NCBI GenBank assembly: GCA_016711225.1
Contig: JADJTK010000052.1
Span: 124,001 to 188,000 of the forward strand
DNA: 64,000 bases
DNA from: Opitutaceae bacterium
GTDB taxonomy: Bacteria > Verrucomicrobiota > Verrucomicrobiia > Opitutales > Opitutaceae
Direction: 5' to 3'
Shown: positions 32,701-44,000 of the stretch, piece after piece
Layout: every line of letters starts with the position of its first letter
Numbering within the stretch: position 1 is the first letter of the stretch
The notes under the pieces: model-generated
The model's input: only the letters and a program-made list of their open reading frames with translations
Told to the model about the DNA's origin: nothing
Database searches by the model: none
Program-made: the position numbers and the translations under genes

Positions 32701-34318
32701 TCGCCGTGGGATCGGCGGCACGGATCTCCTCGGCGGCCGACTGCAGATAGGCGACGTACTGCTCCGCCTGCGCCTTGATCGCGGCATCGCTGCCGGACAC
32801 CCAGGGGATCTCCTTTCCGTCACCACCGATCGGCGTCGGCGGGTAGATCCAAATGTTGGGTTCATTCATGATCTCCCAATGCGTGACCTTGCCCTTGTAG
32901 CGGTTGACCATGCGGGCGACATGACTGCGCCAGTAGTCGTCTGGCGGAAGAAACGCCCGGTAGCCCTCACCCGCGAACCCGCTGCCGGCGGTGACGGAGA
33001 TGCTGCTGTCGACCAACCATTGCGGGTGCTTCAGCTTGTGATCCTTGTCGACCGTGATGGGGGTGATCCACGAGCCGCCCAGCACCGGCACCAGTGCGAT
33101 GCCGTGGTTGTAGAGTTTATCCACCACGAGATCGCTGTAGGTATCGGTGAAGACGCCCCGTGCCGTCGCCTCGTTGGTATTCCAGTTGACCGGGTAGCCG
33201 CTGTCCCAGAGGCGCATCATACGCCCGCCCATCTTGGCGTAGAGCGTGAGGAAATCGTCGGCCGAGGCGTTGCGCCCCAGCATCGTGCCCTTCGGTCCGT
33301 AACCGGATCCGAGCCCGTCGTTGTTGGAGATGCAAAACGTGGTGGAGAGATCGACGTGCGCCTCGGCGGCGACGTACTTGCCCACGCGCGAAAACCACGC
33401 CGGGAGCGCGTCGACGGTCGCGTCGAAGCGCAGATCGGGCACGATCGTGAAACTGCCGAACCGATCCACGAGCACCGACTGCGTGACCGTACGGCTCTCG
33501 CCTGCCGCGAGCGTGAGATCGAAGCCCGCCACCGTCTTGGCCGATGCGCCTTCCTCCTCCTCAAGCCGCAAGGCCACGCTGCCGCGTACCACGCGGGCCG
33601 AGGTGTTACGCACCACCGTCGTCACGCCGACGAGGCCGTCGCCCTCAACGTAAAGATCCTTCGCCACCGTCACGGCAGCCTCCACCTCCGCGGTCGGGGC
33701 AAAAACGGTCGCGGTGCCCTCGATCAATTGGAGATCGTCGAACCAGAGCGTGTTGGCGGGACCGGCCGACTGGTTGGCCGCATCAAGGTTCGTGCGAATC
33801 CAGATCGCGGAGCCACGAACCGCCGGCGGTGGCGCATCCTCTGCGACTGCAACCGGGCTCGTCTCGCCCGCGACCTTGAACGGCCCGGTGGTCAAGCTGT
33901 AGCTGAAGCGCTTCCAGGTCTTGCCGACAGTGAAGGTCCGACCGCGCGCCGGTTTGAAATCGTTGGCCACAACCAGCGGCGTCACGCTCAGCGCATCAAC
34001 GTCGGTCCGCATGCTAAGCGAGAACGTGTAGGTCGTGTTCGGCTTCAGCGTCACGCCTCGCGCGTAGAGTTCCATGAACTCCGCAAAACGGTTCGGGATC
34101 TTCAACGACTGGTTGCCCGAGACCTTGTCTGCTGAGTCAAGCACCGCGCCCTCGAAGACCAGCGTCGGGTTGGTGTCGGGGCGGAGGTTCTTGTTCACCT
34201 CGAAACCCGCCGTGCCGAGTTCGAAGCCGCCGTTGAAAATCAGGTTGTCCGCCGCAAGTGCGCTCACCGCTGTGGCGCTGGCAAGCAGGACGACGCCGAG
34301 AGATTTCTGAATAGTCAT
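29800..34318 (-). pseudogene. Frameshifted exported clan GH-A glycoside hydrolase (paralogue)
   Basis: Two overlapping frames align end to end with the intact neighbour at 34334-38725. The first has a leader (MTIQKSLGVVLLASATAVSA), CBM4/9-like domain (LIFNGGFELGTAGFEVNKNL) and catalytic region with acid/base motif HWEIMNEPNIW. It then loses register at AKARPDVP. The second resumes at LWNTEVYYLNE, which contains the nucleophile Glu, and continues through the CBM6-like module (IEAEDFDEGGEGAAFHD), cadherin- and Ig-like repeats and type B module (GARRFYRIRVTPAP). The cause is one surplus G in the five-G run 32490-32494. The length of 4519 bases is 3n+1. As read, the product would lack the nucleophile and be inactive. 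Without the extra base it is a 1505-residue enzyme. Confidence 0.85.
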
Positions 34319-34333
34319 GGGGGAGAACCGTAA

Positions 34334-37300
34334 TCAGGGTGCGGGTGTGGCGCGGATGCGGTAGAAGCGGCGCGCACCGCTCGCCGAGAGGTCGGTGATC
34401 GTGCGCTGGGGGCCGTTGTTGGTCTCGTCGTAAGCGGACAATGCGAGCCAGTTTCCGGCCCCGAGATCGGTACAGTACTCGGGGGTGTAGGTCCAACCGA
34501 CCAATACAGGACCGAACACGACTTGGAACTGGTCGCCCTGCCCCGCCACCGGCACGAGCGAGACCTTGAAGTTGGCCGGCAACGTCACAGGCATAGCGCT
34601 GCCACCACCCGCCACGCTGTCGATCTGCACCCAGAGCAGCGCCGAGTCCCAATGGTGCACCGCACCGATCGAGTCCACGGCGAGTCGCACGAAGTTCGTG
34701 CCCGCCGGCAACACCGCCGCGGCGCCGTCGAAGATGTGCCATGGGCTGACCCATCCGACGCTCTCGCCAAACATGGCGACCGCCGCGAACGCGGTACCGT
34801 CCGAAGAGGCCTCGACGGTGACCGCTCCGGGCTGGCCATCGGTGAGCGCGTAGCTGAACCACACGGACTTCGCATCGGGCACGTGCCAGGTAACGGTGCC
34901 CGCCACGCTTCCGCTGCTCGGGATCATCCGCGTGGTGTGGCCGTAGGGACGAATGCCGCTCGCGTCTCCGGGCGAGAGGCGCAGCACCTGCACCCGTTCC
35001 GGCGGCGCGGCGGTGCCGCACTCGTCGGTGACGAGCAACGCCGTCCCGGCCGCGACCACCTTCACGGTCACGGACGCCGAAAGCGGGCCGGTCTTGTTCT
35101 TGTTGTCCGTCGGCTGGCACGTAAGCGCGTAACTGCCCGCAGCTGCGGGCGTCCACACCACGCCCCACCCGCTGGAAGAATTGGTCCCCGTGCCAATCGC
35201 GGTGCCGTTGGCGAAATACTTCACCGAGGCGACCACGCCGTCGGGATCAGTTGCCGCAGCCGTGAGGAGTATCGGCGCGCCCGCCACCAGTGGACCGGCG
35301 GGCGCGTTCACCGTCGCGACCGGCGCTCCGTCCACCGAAGAGACCGTGAGGTCGACCCGGATCGCGGCCGCCCCGCCGCGGCCATCCTCCACCCGCACGA
35401 CACAGTATTGGCCGGTGCCGAAGTTGTACGGGGCGACACAAGTCAGCAGCCCAGTGGCGCTCACGCTCGCGGTGCCGTAGATCGGTTGTGATGCAATCGA
35501 CCACCTCAGGGTGTCGCCGTCGGCATCCGCCGCCGCGAGCTGTCGCGTGCCGATGCCACCGGCCGCACAGGTGACCGACACCGGCTCCGTGGTGATGAAC
35601 ACCGGCGCGTTGTTGCCCGCGACCGCCGCGGGCCCGATCTCGAACCAGTTGAGGGCGACGCCCCAGCTGTCGAAGGACAACTCGAGCACTCCGGTGCCGG
35701 CGGGCAAATCAACTGTAGTCGTCGTCTGGAATGGCTGAAAATCGTTCCACGACTCTGTGCGCGGCGAGATCGTGGCGGTGGCGACCTGCGTGCCGTTCCA
35801 CTTCGCGATGACATGAGGGCCTGCGCTGTTGCCACCGTCCTTGCTGTTCGAGACGCCGAACCGCAGCGTGTAGCGACCGGCCGCTGGCAGTTTCACGGTG
35901 TAGCGCAACCACTCGCCCCAGCCAGTGCTGCCAACAAACGGCCCAGAACTCCGACGCTTGATCGTTTCGTCCTCGTTGAGGTCGTCCTCGCTCCAGCGCA
36001 CGTCGACCTCGTCAAGGGAGCCGCTGCTGCGCAGCGGGCAGTCGCCGTTCATCGCGTCGCTGTCGTGGTAGGCCGCCCCGGGGCCACCTTCGTCGAAGTG
36101 TTCCGCCTCAATACGGAGTGTACCGCCGGCCGGCACCGTCCACGGCTGGCCGTTGTTGCCGAACGTGCCGAGCGAACCGACCACGAGCGTCGCCGTACCG
36201 ACGCGCGTCGCGCCCGCGCTGTCGGTCGCCGTGGCGGTGATGGCGATGCGGCCAGCCTTGGTCGTCGTGTACGACAAAGTCCACAGGCCGGTCGTGCTGT
36301 TGTAGATCGCGTCCCCAATCGCGACACCGTCGGCCGCAAACGACACCGTAGTAATCGTTCGTCCTGAAGGCACGGCGACAGCGGCGCCCAGCGCAGCCTT
36401 GTCACCCACGTTCTTCACGCCCACCGGCGTACAAGCAACGACTGGAGGTGCCGCGCTGCGCAGAGCCGCGACAAAGGCCGCGGTCGTGGTGCCGGCGGGA
36501 GGAAGAAGAAACTGCGGATTCTCGCCCACTGTGACGCTTCCACCGGAGCTCGTCTCCGCATTGCCGAAGACATCCAACACGCGCATGGCGCCGAGCGTAG
36601 AGGGAAGCGAGATTGCGGGATCGCCACCGGGACGGTAACGCCAGACCGCCGCCGCCGGCGTGCCGTCGCGCCGCTCATACACGTAGCAGATCGCCGCGGA
36701 ACTCAGCACGATCTTGCCGCCGGTAACGGGCTTCGCGCCCTCGAAGAGCCGAGCGAGCGTGTTGTAGGCGACGAAGTTGGCCGAGGGCCGCCAGCGAGAC
36801 AGCGCGGTGGCGTCGCGGAAACCGAGGTTCAGCGTGCGACGCCAGAGCGCATCGTCGGCCACGCTGCACGACTGCGCAACACCTTCACCAAGATCGATCA
36901 GCACACGGCTGGCGACATGGCGCGGCCGGATGAACGTGGAATCGCCGCGCGCCCCGGCCTCGTTGAGGTAGTACACCTCGGTGTTCCAGAGCGGCACGTC
37001 CGCGCGTTTCTTCTCCGTCTCGGCGCGGATCGCGGCGATGGCAGAGTCCGCGGGATTCGACGAGCCGAGGTGCGCTGCGGCATATGGGTGAAACGAAACG
37101 ACGTCCGCGGAATCGAGACCGCCCACGGCAAAACCCTCGCGGAGGAACGGCACGGTCGAGGTCGACCCCATGTCGCCGGTCGGGCAGAAGCCGACGATCT
37201 TCACCGCCGCGTCGGCCGCGCGCAGCTCTTCGGCGGCAGACTTCAGGTACGGCACATAGTTGGTCGCACCGGTGGACTGGCCGGGGGCCACCGGCATCCA

Positions 37301-38725
37301 GATATTGGGTTCATTCATCACCTCCCAATGCGTGATCTTGCCCTGGTAGCGGGCGGCCATGCGGCGGATGTGCGTGCGCCAGAGAGCGTCGGGAGGAAGA
37401 AAGGCCTGGTATCCCTCACCCCAGAACCACTGGCCGGCCCAAGCGCGCGGGCTGATCGCCAACAACCATGCCGGCCACGTGGTGTCGGGGTCGGTGTGGG
37501 GCGTGATCCACGAGCCGCCCAGCACCGGCACCGGCGCGATGCCGTGGGCCCACAAGCGATCGATGCAGAGATCGCTGTACGCATCATCGTACTGGCCCTG
37601 GGCGACTGGTTCGTTCGTCTGCCAGTTGAGCGGATAGCCGCCATCCCACAGGCGCATCATGCGCCCGCCCATCTGTGCGTAGAGATCGAGAAAATGGTCG
37701 GCCGAGGCGTCGCGGGCGACGATCGTGCCGCGCGGCCCGTAGGAGCTGGTCAGGCCATTGTTGGAGCTGATGCAGAATGTGGTCGCGAGGTCGACCTGCG
37801 CGGCCTGCGGAACGTAATTTCCGACTACAGAATACCAGGCCGGGAGCACATCGGCCGTGGCATCGAAGGACGCCACCGGCGTGAGCGTGAAACAGCCAAA
37901 GCGTTCGCGCGGCATCGTGTGCACGATCTCGCGCCGCTCACCCGGCTCCAGCACCAGCTCGTACGCGCCGACTGTGGCCGGCGGCGCGCCGTCCTCCTCA
38001 GTGAGGTGCAGCCTCAGGCTGCCGGAGAGCGCCCGCGCGGTGGTGTTGCGTGCGACAAGGCGCACGGAGATCGTCGCGTCGTCCGAGTCGTAGAGATCCT
38101 GCGACGGCGTGGCGGCGACCTCGATCTCGGCCGAGGCGCCGAAGACCGACGACGAGCCCTCGATCAACTGCAGATCATCGAACCACAGCGTGTTTGCCGG
38201 GCCGGCGGATTCACCGCCCTCCAGATTCGTCCGAATCCAAATCGCTTTCGGCGTCACCTCGGAGCTGGCGGGCGCGCCCGGAACCCTGAGTACTCCCGTC
38301 GTGAAGCTGAAGCTGTAGCGCTTCCACGTCTTGCCGACGGTAAAGGTCGTGCCGTGCGCGGGGTTGAAGTCGTTGGCGACGACCAGCGGCGAGACACTAA
38401 GGGCATCGACATCGCTCTTCGCGCTGAACGAGAACGTGTAGGTCGTGTTCGGCTTCAGCACCACACCGCGCGCGTAGAGTTCCATGAACTCCGCGTAGCG
38501 GTTCGGGATCTTCAGCGACTGCACGCCCGAGGCCTTGGTCGAGGCGTCGAGCACCGCGCCCTCGTAGACGAGCGTCGGATTGGTGTCGGGCCGGAGGTTC
38601 TTGTTCACCTCGAAACCCGCCGTGCCGAGTTCGAAGCCGCCGTTGAAAATCAGGTTGTCCGCCGCGGCGAGAGCCGACGGCAGGAGGCAGGCGCACGCAA
38701 GCGCGCAGAGCGTGGGGAGGGACAT
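34334..38725 (-). CDS. Exported clan GH-A glycoside hydrolase, 1463 residues, multimodular
   Basis: This is the intact sister of the frameshifted gene downstream. Its signal peptide is LCALACACLLPSALAAAD and its CBM4/9-like domain spans residues 24-190. The catalytic region (about 300-760) has Glu472 (HWEVMNEPNIW) as acid/base and Glu583 (LWNTEVYYLNE) as nucleophile, with SFHPYAAAHLGS between. Ig-like, CBM6-like (IEAEHFDEGGPGAAYHDSDA), cadherin-like (DADGDTLRWSIA), Ig-like and discoidin-like (LWVQIDSVAGGGSA) domains precede the type B module (GARRFYRIRATPAP). It is the first gene of the run (ATG at 38725), only 15 bases before the next gene, so the operon promoter is expected in the 236-base divergent gap to the sugar kinase. 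Confidence 0.87.
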   Translation of the reverse strand: MSLPTLCALACACLLPSALAAADNLIFNGGFELGTAGFEVNKNLRPDTNPTLVYEGAVLDASTKASGVQSLKIPNRYAEFMELYARGVVLKPNTTYTFSFSAKSDVDALSVSPLVVANDFNPAHGTTFTVGKTWKRYSFSFTTGVLRVPGAPASSEVTPKAIWIRTNLEGGESAGPANTLWFDDLQLIEGSSSVFGASAEIEVAATPSQDLYDSDDATISVRLVARNTTARALSGSLRLHLTEEDGAPPATVGAYELVLEPGERREIVHTMPRERFGCFTLTPVASFDATADVLPAWYSVVGNYVPQAAQVDLATTFCISSNNGLTSSYGPRGTIVARDASADHFLDLYAQMGGRMMRLWDGGYPLNWQTNEPVAQGQYDDAYSDLCIDRLWAHGIAPVPVLGGSWITPHTDPDTTWPAWLLAISPRAWAGQWFWGEGYQAFLPPDALWRTHIRRMAARYQGKITHWEVMNEPNIWMPVAPGQSTGATNYVPYLKSAAEELRAADAAVKIVGFCPTGDMGSTSTVPFLREGFAVGGLDSADVVSFHPYAAAHLGSSNPADSAIAAIRAETEKKRADVPLWNTEVYYLNEAGARGDSTFIRPRHVASRVLIDLGEGVAQSCSVADDALWRRTLNLGFRDATALSRWRPSANFVAYNTLARLFEGAKPVTGGKIVLSSAAICYVYERRDGTPAAAVWRYRPGGDPAISLPSTLGAMRVLDVFGNAETSSGGSVTVGENPQFLLPPAGTTTAAFVAALRSAAPPVVACTPVGVKNVGDKAALGAAVAVPSGRTITTVSFAADGVAIGDAIYNSTTGLWTLSYTTTKAGRIAITATATDSAGATRVGTATLVVGSLGTFGNNGQPWTVPAGGTLRIEAEHFDEGGPGAAYHDSDAMNGDCPLRSSGSLDEVDVRWSEDDLNEDETIKRRSSGPFVGSTGWGEWLRYTVKLPAAGRYTLRFGVSNSKDGGNSAGPHVIAKWNGTQVATATISPRTESWNDFQPFQTTTTVDLPAGTGVLELSFDSWGVALNWFEIGPAAVAGNNAPVFITTEPVSVTCAAGGIGTRQLAAADADGDTLRWSIASQPIYGTASVSATGLLTCVAPYNFGTGQYCVVRVEDGRGGAAAIRVDLTVSSVDGAPVATVNAPAGPLVAGAPILLTAAATDPDGVVASVKYFANGTAIGTGTNSSSGWGVVWTPAAAGSYALTCQPTDNKNKTGPLSASVTVKVVAAGTALLVTDECGTAAPPERVQVLRLSPGDASGIRPYGHTTRMIPSSGSVAGTVTWHVPDAKSVWFSYALTDGQPGAVTVEASSDGTAFAAVAMFGESVGWVSPWHIFDGAAAVLPAGTNFVRLAVDSIGAVHHWDSALLWVQIDSVAGGGSAMPVTLPANFKVSLVPVAGQGDQFQVVFGPVLVGWTYTPEYCTDLGAGNWLALSAYDETNNGPQRTITDLSASGARRFYRIRATPAP

Positions 38726-38961
38726 GGCGGTGGAGTGTGGGGAAGCCGTCCCGTGGGGGGCGCTGGCGAGTCCTCGATCCTGTCGGGGCGGCCCAGCGAG
38801 TCCAGTCCGCGGATTCGCAGAGCCCCGGTTTTGACACTTCGCTCGCAGTTTTCCAGGGAACAACTGGGGGATTCGCCCCACCCCGCCGCTTGCGCGGCCT
38901 CCTTCCCGGGTTCTCGCTTTCGTTCTTCAGCGGACCGCCCGCAGGCCCCATTGTCCGAGCC

Positions 38962-39849
38962 ATGAGCACGTCCAACGACCCCCAACCGCTCGTCGTCTGC
39001 TTTGGTGAGATTCTCTGGGATTTTCTCCCGGACGGTCTGTTCCCGGGCGGGGCGCCATTCAACGTCGGTTACCACCTCTCCCGCCACGGTTGCTCCGTGC
39101 ATCTCGTGTCCGCCGTCGGTGCCGACGCGCTCGGCGAGGAACTCCGCCGCCGCCTCGTCGCCTGGGGCATCGATACTTCCGGTGTGCGCCGCCAGCCCCA
39201 CAAGCCGACCGGGTATGTGCGCACGCAGCTCTCCGCCGAGGGTGTGCCCGCCTACGACATCGCCCGCAACGTCGCCTGGGACGGCATCGAACCCGCCGGC
39301 CGCAGCCTCACCGCAGCGCGCAAGGCCGGAGCCCTCGTCTTCGGCTCCCTCGCCCAGCGCACCTCCGCCAACCAACAGGCCCTCGAAACCCTCCTCGCCG
39401 AGCTCCCCGAGAACAGTCTGCGCGTCTTCGACGTCAACCTACGCCCGCCCCACATCGACCGTCCCCTGCTTCGTCGCCTCGCCCGCCGCGCCACCCTACT
39501 CAAGCTCAATGCCGCCGAGGCCGCCTATCTCGCCGGAACCGACGACCCGCAACCCGACCGCGAGGAACGCGACGCGCGTATCCTGGCCGAGCGCTCCGGC
39601 TGCACCTCCATCGTCGTCACCTCCGGCGCCCGCGGCGCCGGCTGGCTGCGCGACAGCACCTGGTATTGGGAGCCCTCGCGCCGGGTGAAAGTGGCGGATA
39701 CAGTGGGCGCGGGCGACGCCTTCCTCGCCACGCTGGTCGCCGGATTGCTGCTCACGCCCGAGGCCTCCCCCGCGAAGCTGCTCGCTACCGCCTGTCGCCG
39801 CGGCGAATGGGTCGCCCGCCACCGCGGCGCCACCCCGGCGTATGGATGA
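38962..39849 (+). CDS. PfkB-family carbohydrate kinase, probably fructokinase
   Basis: This 295-residue kinase phosphorylates a free sugar in the cytoplasm with ATP. The N-terminal signature VCFGEILWDFLPDG ... PGGAPFNVGYHLSRHG and the C-terminal PfkB signature with catalytic Asp (DTVGAGDAFLA) are complete. The FGEILWD start and overall length resemble fructokinases more than ribokinases, but substrate cannot be fixed by eye. The start at ATG 38962 matches the family; the open frame upstream runs through the intergenic region. It is divergent from the secreted hydrolase operon, so it may use a sugar released by that system. It converges on the mscS gene. Confidence 0.88.
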   Translation: MSTSNDPQPLVVCFGEILWDFLPDGLFPGGAPFNVGYHLSRHGCSVHLVSAVGADALGEELRRRLVAWGIDTSGVRRQPHKPTGYVRTQLSAEGVPAYDIARNVAWDGIEPAGRSLTAARKAGALVFGSLAQRTSANQQALETLLAELPENSLRVFDVNLRPPHIDRPLLRRLARRATLLKLNAAEAAYLAGTDDPQPDREERDARILAERSGCTSIVVTSGARGAGWLRDSTWYWEPSRRVKVADTVGAGDAFLATLVAGLLLTPEASPAKLLATACRRGEWVARHRGATPAYG

Positions 39850-39880
39850 GCAAATCGTACGCTCGCCCACGTACGTCCTT

Positions 39881-39910
39881 CCCTGCGTTGGGTGGAGTCG
39901 AAACGCAGGG
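39881..39910. terminator. Possible hairpin between converging genes
   Basis: Nine-base arms ccctgcgtt and aacgcaggg flank a 12-base loop about 30 bases after the kinase stop codon. No T-tract follows on either strand, so this is at best a weak terminator. Confidence 0.3.
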
Positions 39911-40039
39911 GCGTCGCTTGCCGAGACCGGGTAGGCGGGTGGATTCTGCCAGCCCGGCATCGCCCCAGCCACGGCGCAACGTGGGCCCGGGCTGCTCCCT
40001 GCCGCGAAACCAAGCGCCGGATGCATCTCAGCGGCTCCC

Positions 40040-40675
40040 CTATGGTTTCCCCTCCGGGGGCGTACCGGCAGCAATCTCGGGCGCCTTGATCCCACTCACC
40101 CGCGTGAACCGTTCGCTCAGCGGCACGCTGGTATCGGCGCAGCGTCGAACCACGACGCGTTGAAAGAAGAGGTTGTTCGGCACCTGCACCAAGCGGCCGT
40201 CATCGGCCTGCAAGGTGGTGAAGAACAGGTTGAGATCGACCACCCGGCCGCGCAACGGATCGGGAACCAGCTCCAGCTCGTCGCCCACATGGAAGGGCCG
40301 CACCGTAAGCAGGAAAAGGGCACAGAGGACATTGCTCAACGTGCTCCACACCGCAAAAAAGCCGATGGCGACCAGCGCGAGCATCCCGCCCATCAGGGCG
40401 AAAAAATCAACGGCGAAAAAATGATCGACGATCGTGCTGATGACGATGAGCAGGACGATGAACCGGCCCGTCACCACCAGCGGGCGCAACGTGAGCTTCG
40501 GCGCCTGCAACCGCACGGCCAGCCATTGCACCATCCGCCCGACCAGGTACGACGCCCCGGCGGCCAATAGCAGAACGACTGCAACGAAGATGATCTCCCG
40601 CATCGAGCCGACGATCTCCTCAGGCAATTTCGCGACCAGGTTGTTCATGGTGGGTTCAGGGTTGGGGCCATTCAT
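40040..40675 (-). CDS. Short MscS-family mechanosensitive channel
   Basis: A 211-residue inner-membrane protein with three hydrophobic segments (IIFVAVVLLLAAGASYLVG; FIVLLIVISTIVDHFF; MGGMLALVAIGFFAVWSTLS). The last segment grades into the beta-domain motif VRPFHVGDELELV, and the protein has VPNNLFFQRVVVR of the MscS fold. It is shorter than E. coli MscS (286) and lacks most of the C-terminal alpha/beta domain, as in minimal family members. The channel would release solutes on hypo-osmotic shock. ATG 40675 was chosen over TTG 40684 and a later ATG at 40648; the choice is uncertain. Confidence 0.82.
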   Translation of the reverse strand: MNGPNPEPTMNNLVAKLPEEIVGSMREIIFVAVVLLLAAGASYLVGRMVQWLAVRLQAPKLTLRPLVVTGRFIVLLIVISTIVDHFFAVDFFALMGGMLALVAIGFFAVWSTLSNVLCALFLLTVRPFHVGDELELVPDPLRGRVVDLNLFFTTLQADDGRLVQVPNNLFFQRVVVRRCADTSVPLSERFTRVSGIKAPEIAAGTPPEGKP

Positions 40676-41097
40676 GGGGACCAAGAGGCACCACGATCTG
40701 CACCCCGTTCTCCGGCGAGGTCAAGAAACCGTACGCGCGTAGTGCGCTGGCAGTCGAAGGCCGCAGAAGCGCCGGTTCAACCGACTCAGCCACAACTGCG
40801 GCAGCGGCACGCACGCCCAAACGCCGCCGCAGCGCGGTTGCCTCACTGCAACGCCAACGCGGCAAGCCCGCCCGCCCCGGTGGACGAAAGCAACCTGCGG
40901 CCCTGACGCCGGCGCACGCCCCCGAGGGTCGGCGGAACCGTCAACGGACGGCGAACCACCACTCGCGGTGCAGCCCCACCTTGGCCAGCAGCCGCGCCAT
41001 TTCTCGGCTTCCGCCCCTCCGCGTTCAACATCAAGGCGGTGGGCGCGCCTCGGTCGACCGGGGCCACTCCGCCCTCAGCGTCCAAAGCGCAGACGGA
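40676..41097. other. Intergenic, nothing recognised
   Basis: Short open frames on both strands show no recognisable similarity. They are rich in Ala/Arg, as expected of non-coding high-GC DNA. No strong hairpin with T-tract was seen. Confidence 0.4.
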
Positions 41098-44000
41098 TCA
41101 AAGCTGGGTGACGCGCACCCGCACAAAACGCCGGGGCGCTGGCGCAACCGAATCGGTCAAGCGCACGCGCTCCCAGGTCTCGTCGAGGGAGGTCACCGTC
41201 TCGGTGGCCGCGGCATTGGCAGCCCAGGAGTCCGTCGCAAGTGTGCCGGAGAACTCGACCGTGTAGGTAATCCCCGAAGACCCCTTGCGGCGGATATAGA
41301 GCACGCTGAGGTGGCCGCCTCCGTCCAGCGTGACCGCAGGCAGGCCGGAGTCGCCCTCGGGCGCGAGCACCGTCGTGCAGGGCCGATCGAGCGAGACGGT
41401 TTGGCCTGGCCCGTTGCCCAACAGGTTGAAGGCGTACTTCAGCAAGTTGGCCACGCCGTCGCCGGCGGGCATGCCATCTGGATTGGTGAAGGCGGGATCG
41501 AGACGCTGCGCTGCGGTCGTCCACGTCTCCAGCCACGCGGCAAACGGCGAAAGCGAGCCCGGGGCCACGGTGAGGTGAAAAGTCTGATAGCTGGCCGTGC
41601 CTTGGTTGTTGGCCATGATCTGCAGGTCCCAGGAGCCGGCAGCGGTTGGGGTGCCTTCTAAGGTGCCAAACATAAACCGGAAACTGAGCCCGGGAGGATA
41701 GCTCATGGACTGACTGCTGATCCAGCAACCGGCCGGGGTGGCGGTGAAGGCCCAACTGAAAGGAACCCCGACTTGCGCGGTCGCGGAAGCGGCACTGGTA
41801 AACACAGGCGCCGGATACACCGTGACCACTTCGACCCGGGCAAGATCACTGACGACGACGCCTCCCGGGTTGCTGATCGTGACACGGAAGCAACGCGTCT
41901 GGCTGAGCGCAGGTGTGGTAAGGGTGGGCGCAACCGCCCCGGCGATCTCATCCCATCCCATGGAATCATCGCTCCAGCGGGTCACGAACCACTGGTAGGT
42001 GAGGAAATCGCCGGCGGCCGTGACCGAAAGCGGCACCTCAACCGTAGTGCCCGGCGCGATCCGCTGCACACTGCCGGCGGGCTGCCCGGTGATGGTCGCC
42101 GGCGGGTGGGCCGCCATGTATTCGCCGTGCAGCGCACCGAGTTCGGCAAAGACCGAGTTGACCGCCGCGACGCCGGCCGCGTCGCCGCCACGGTCGGCCT
42201 CATCCGCCAAGGCCCAAAGCCGGTCGCTCACCTCGGTGCAGCGCTGATTGAAGCCGGCGGGGGCCAGCGGTATCCATGAATCTCCATCCTCAAGGATCGT
42301 GGCCTTGACTGCGGCGAGCCGATGCGGAAGGAAGGATTCGGGGTCGTCGAGGCCGGGATCGGGCAATTGCCGCAGCTTCGGGAGCCCCCACCATTGAAGC
42401 ACCGGCTGGCCTACGACAAGGGCTCCGCCAGTAAGACCGGTGAAATGGACCTGATTGCTCGTAGCGTGGCAAGAGCGGAGCCGGGCCTGTTGGTCGGTGA
42501 TCCCCGAGGCGTCGACGGGATGCGCCGGCGAACTGTAGAACGCGGCATCACTCCAGTCCTGATGTACCGGAAAAGTGAGGCTACTGCTGGAATAGGAGAG
42601 CGCCCGATCGTAGGCGGAACCGTAGCGCTGCGAGGCTGCGTCGTAGGCGTCCTTGATCGCCGGTGCCGCCGCGGCCAGCGCGTCGAATTTGGCGCGCAGG
42701 GCGCGCGCCGCAGCGAGTCCCGGAGCCCCGGGCTCGGAGAGGGCGGCGAACAGCGAAGCCTGGTAGGTGGCCAGATCGAACTCGTGCTGCACGACCGGGA
42801 CAAAGCCGGTGCCGGAGAAGTAGCCGAGCCGCCCGGCCTGATTCGCCTGGGCGAATCCGAGCACGAGGCCGGGCGCTGCCGCCAGGGCGGAGTCCCAGGC
42901 GGCACCACGCACGATCAGCTCGGCAAGGGCCGCCTGCGCCTCCGCCAGGCTGTCGTCGAGATCGGCACCAACAGACCCGATACCGCTGCTCCACGCCTCG
43001 GTGGCGGCGGCGAGCCGGTCGAGCTGGAGTTGGCCATTGGCCAGAGCGAGGGGAAGTTGGCTCAGGATCTGATCGAGAGTGACCGCCAACGCCTCGGCGG
43101 CTCCCTGCCCCATGCCCACACCATTCATCCCCCCGTTAAAACTGTCGGGCGGCGAAGGGACGCCGCTCTCAACGAGCATTGCACCAAGGGACAGGAGCCG
43201 GTTTTGCACATTGGCTACCTCGGTGTACAGGTCGGTGAGCTCCTCGACTCGGGTGATCAACTCCGGCAACGCGGCTGGGGCCGGGGCCACGGCACCCACC
43301 CAATCGGCCAGCGTCGCATGACTGCTGATCGCACCCGAGTAGGAAGCAGTGGAATTGGAATCCACTTCCCCATCACAGCCATAGGTGGAAATGAACCACT
43401 CCACGGCAGGCCCTCCAACGATGCGCGCGTGGTCTGCCAAGATGACGCCTTGCGCCGACGCGATCCGGCCCTTGCAGTCGGCGATCTCGGCCAAGATTGC
43501 CGGGGACTCAGCGTCCCAACGCGCCTGGCCGGCGGCCGCAACGGCGGCGGCCACGCGGGCTTGGTACTCCCAGTCCGACTCGTCTTCGCCGCGAGGCACC
43601 ACCACGCACGGGGGCGCCTGATGAACCGGGGGCACGACGACTGCCAGATTGGCCGCAAGGCGAGCGGCCTCCTCCTCCGCGAGCCACTGCGCCTTCAGCT
43701 CGTTCAACTCGAGGTTAAGTGCAGCCAGTTCGGACGTAAGCCGATCCACATCAGCCTGCGCGGTGAGCAGGTCGGAATCGGCGTCGGGCTTGGCCGCCGT
43801 CGCCGCCGTGCCAATGAGGTCAAGCTTCGCAAGGGCGGCGGCGATTTCGTCGCGCACCATGATGTTCTTGCGCAAGATGGCGCCGGTGTCGCCGAGTTCC
43901 GTCCCGTCCTCGCGCCGGGCGGCGATCTTCACCGCCTCCAAGCTCAGGGCGAGCGATTGCTGCACCCGCCCAAGCCCGGGATAAGCGGCGCGGGCGGCAT

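Noticed and set aside
3095..38725. Classical Bacteroidetes-type PUL
   Set aside because: No SusC/SusD pair, TonB-dependent receptor, hybrid two-component or anti-sigma regulator is present in the window.
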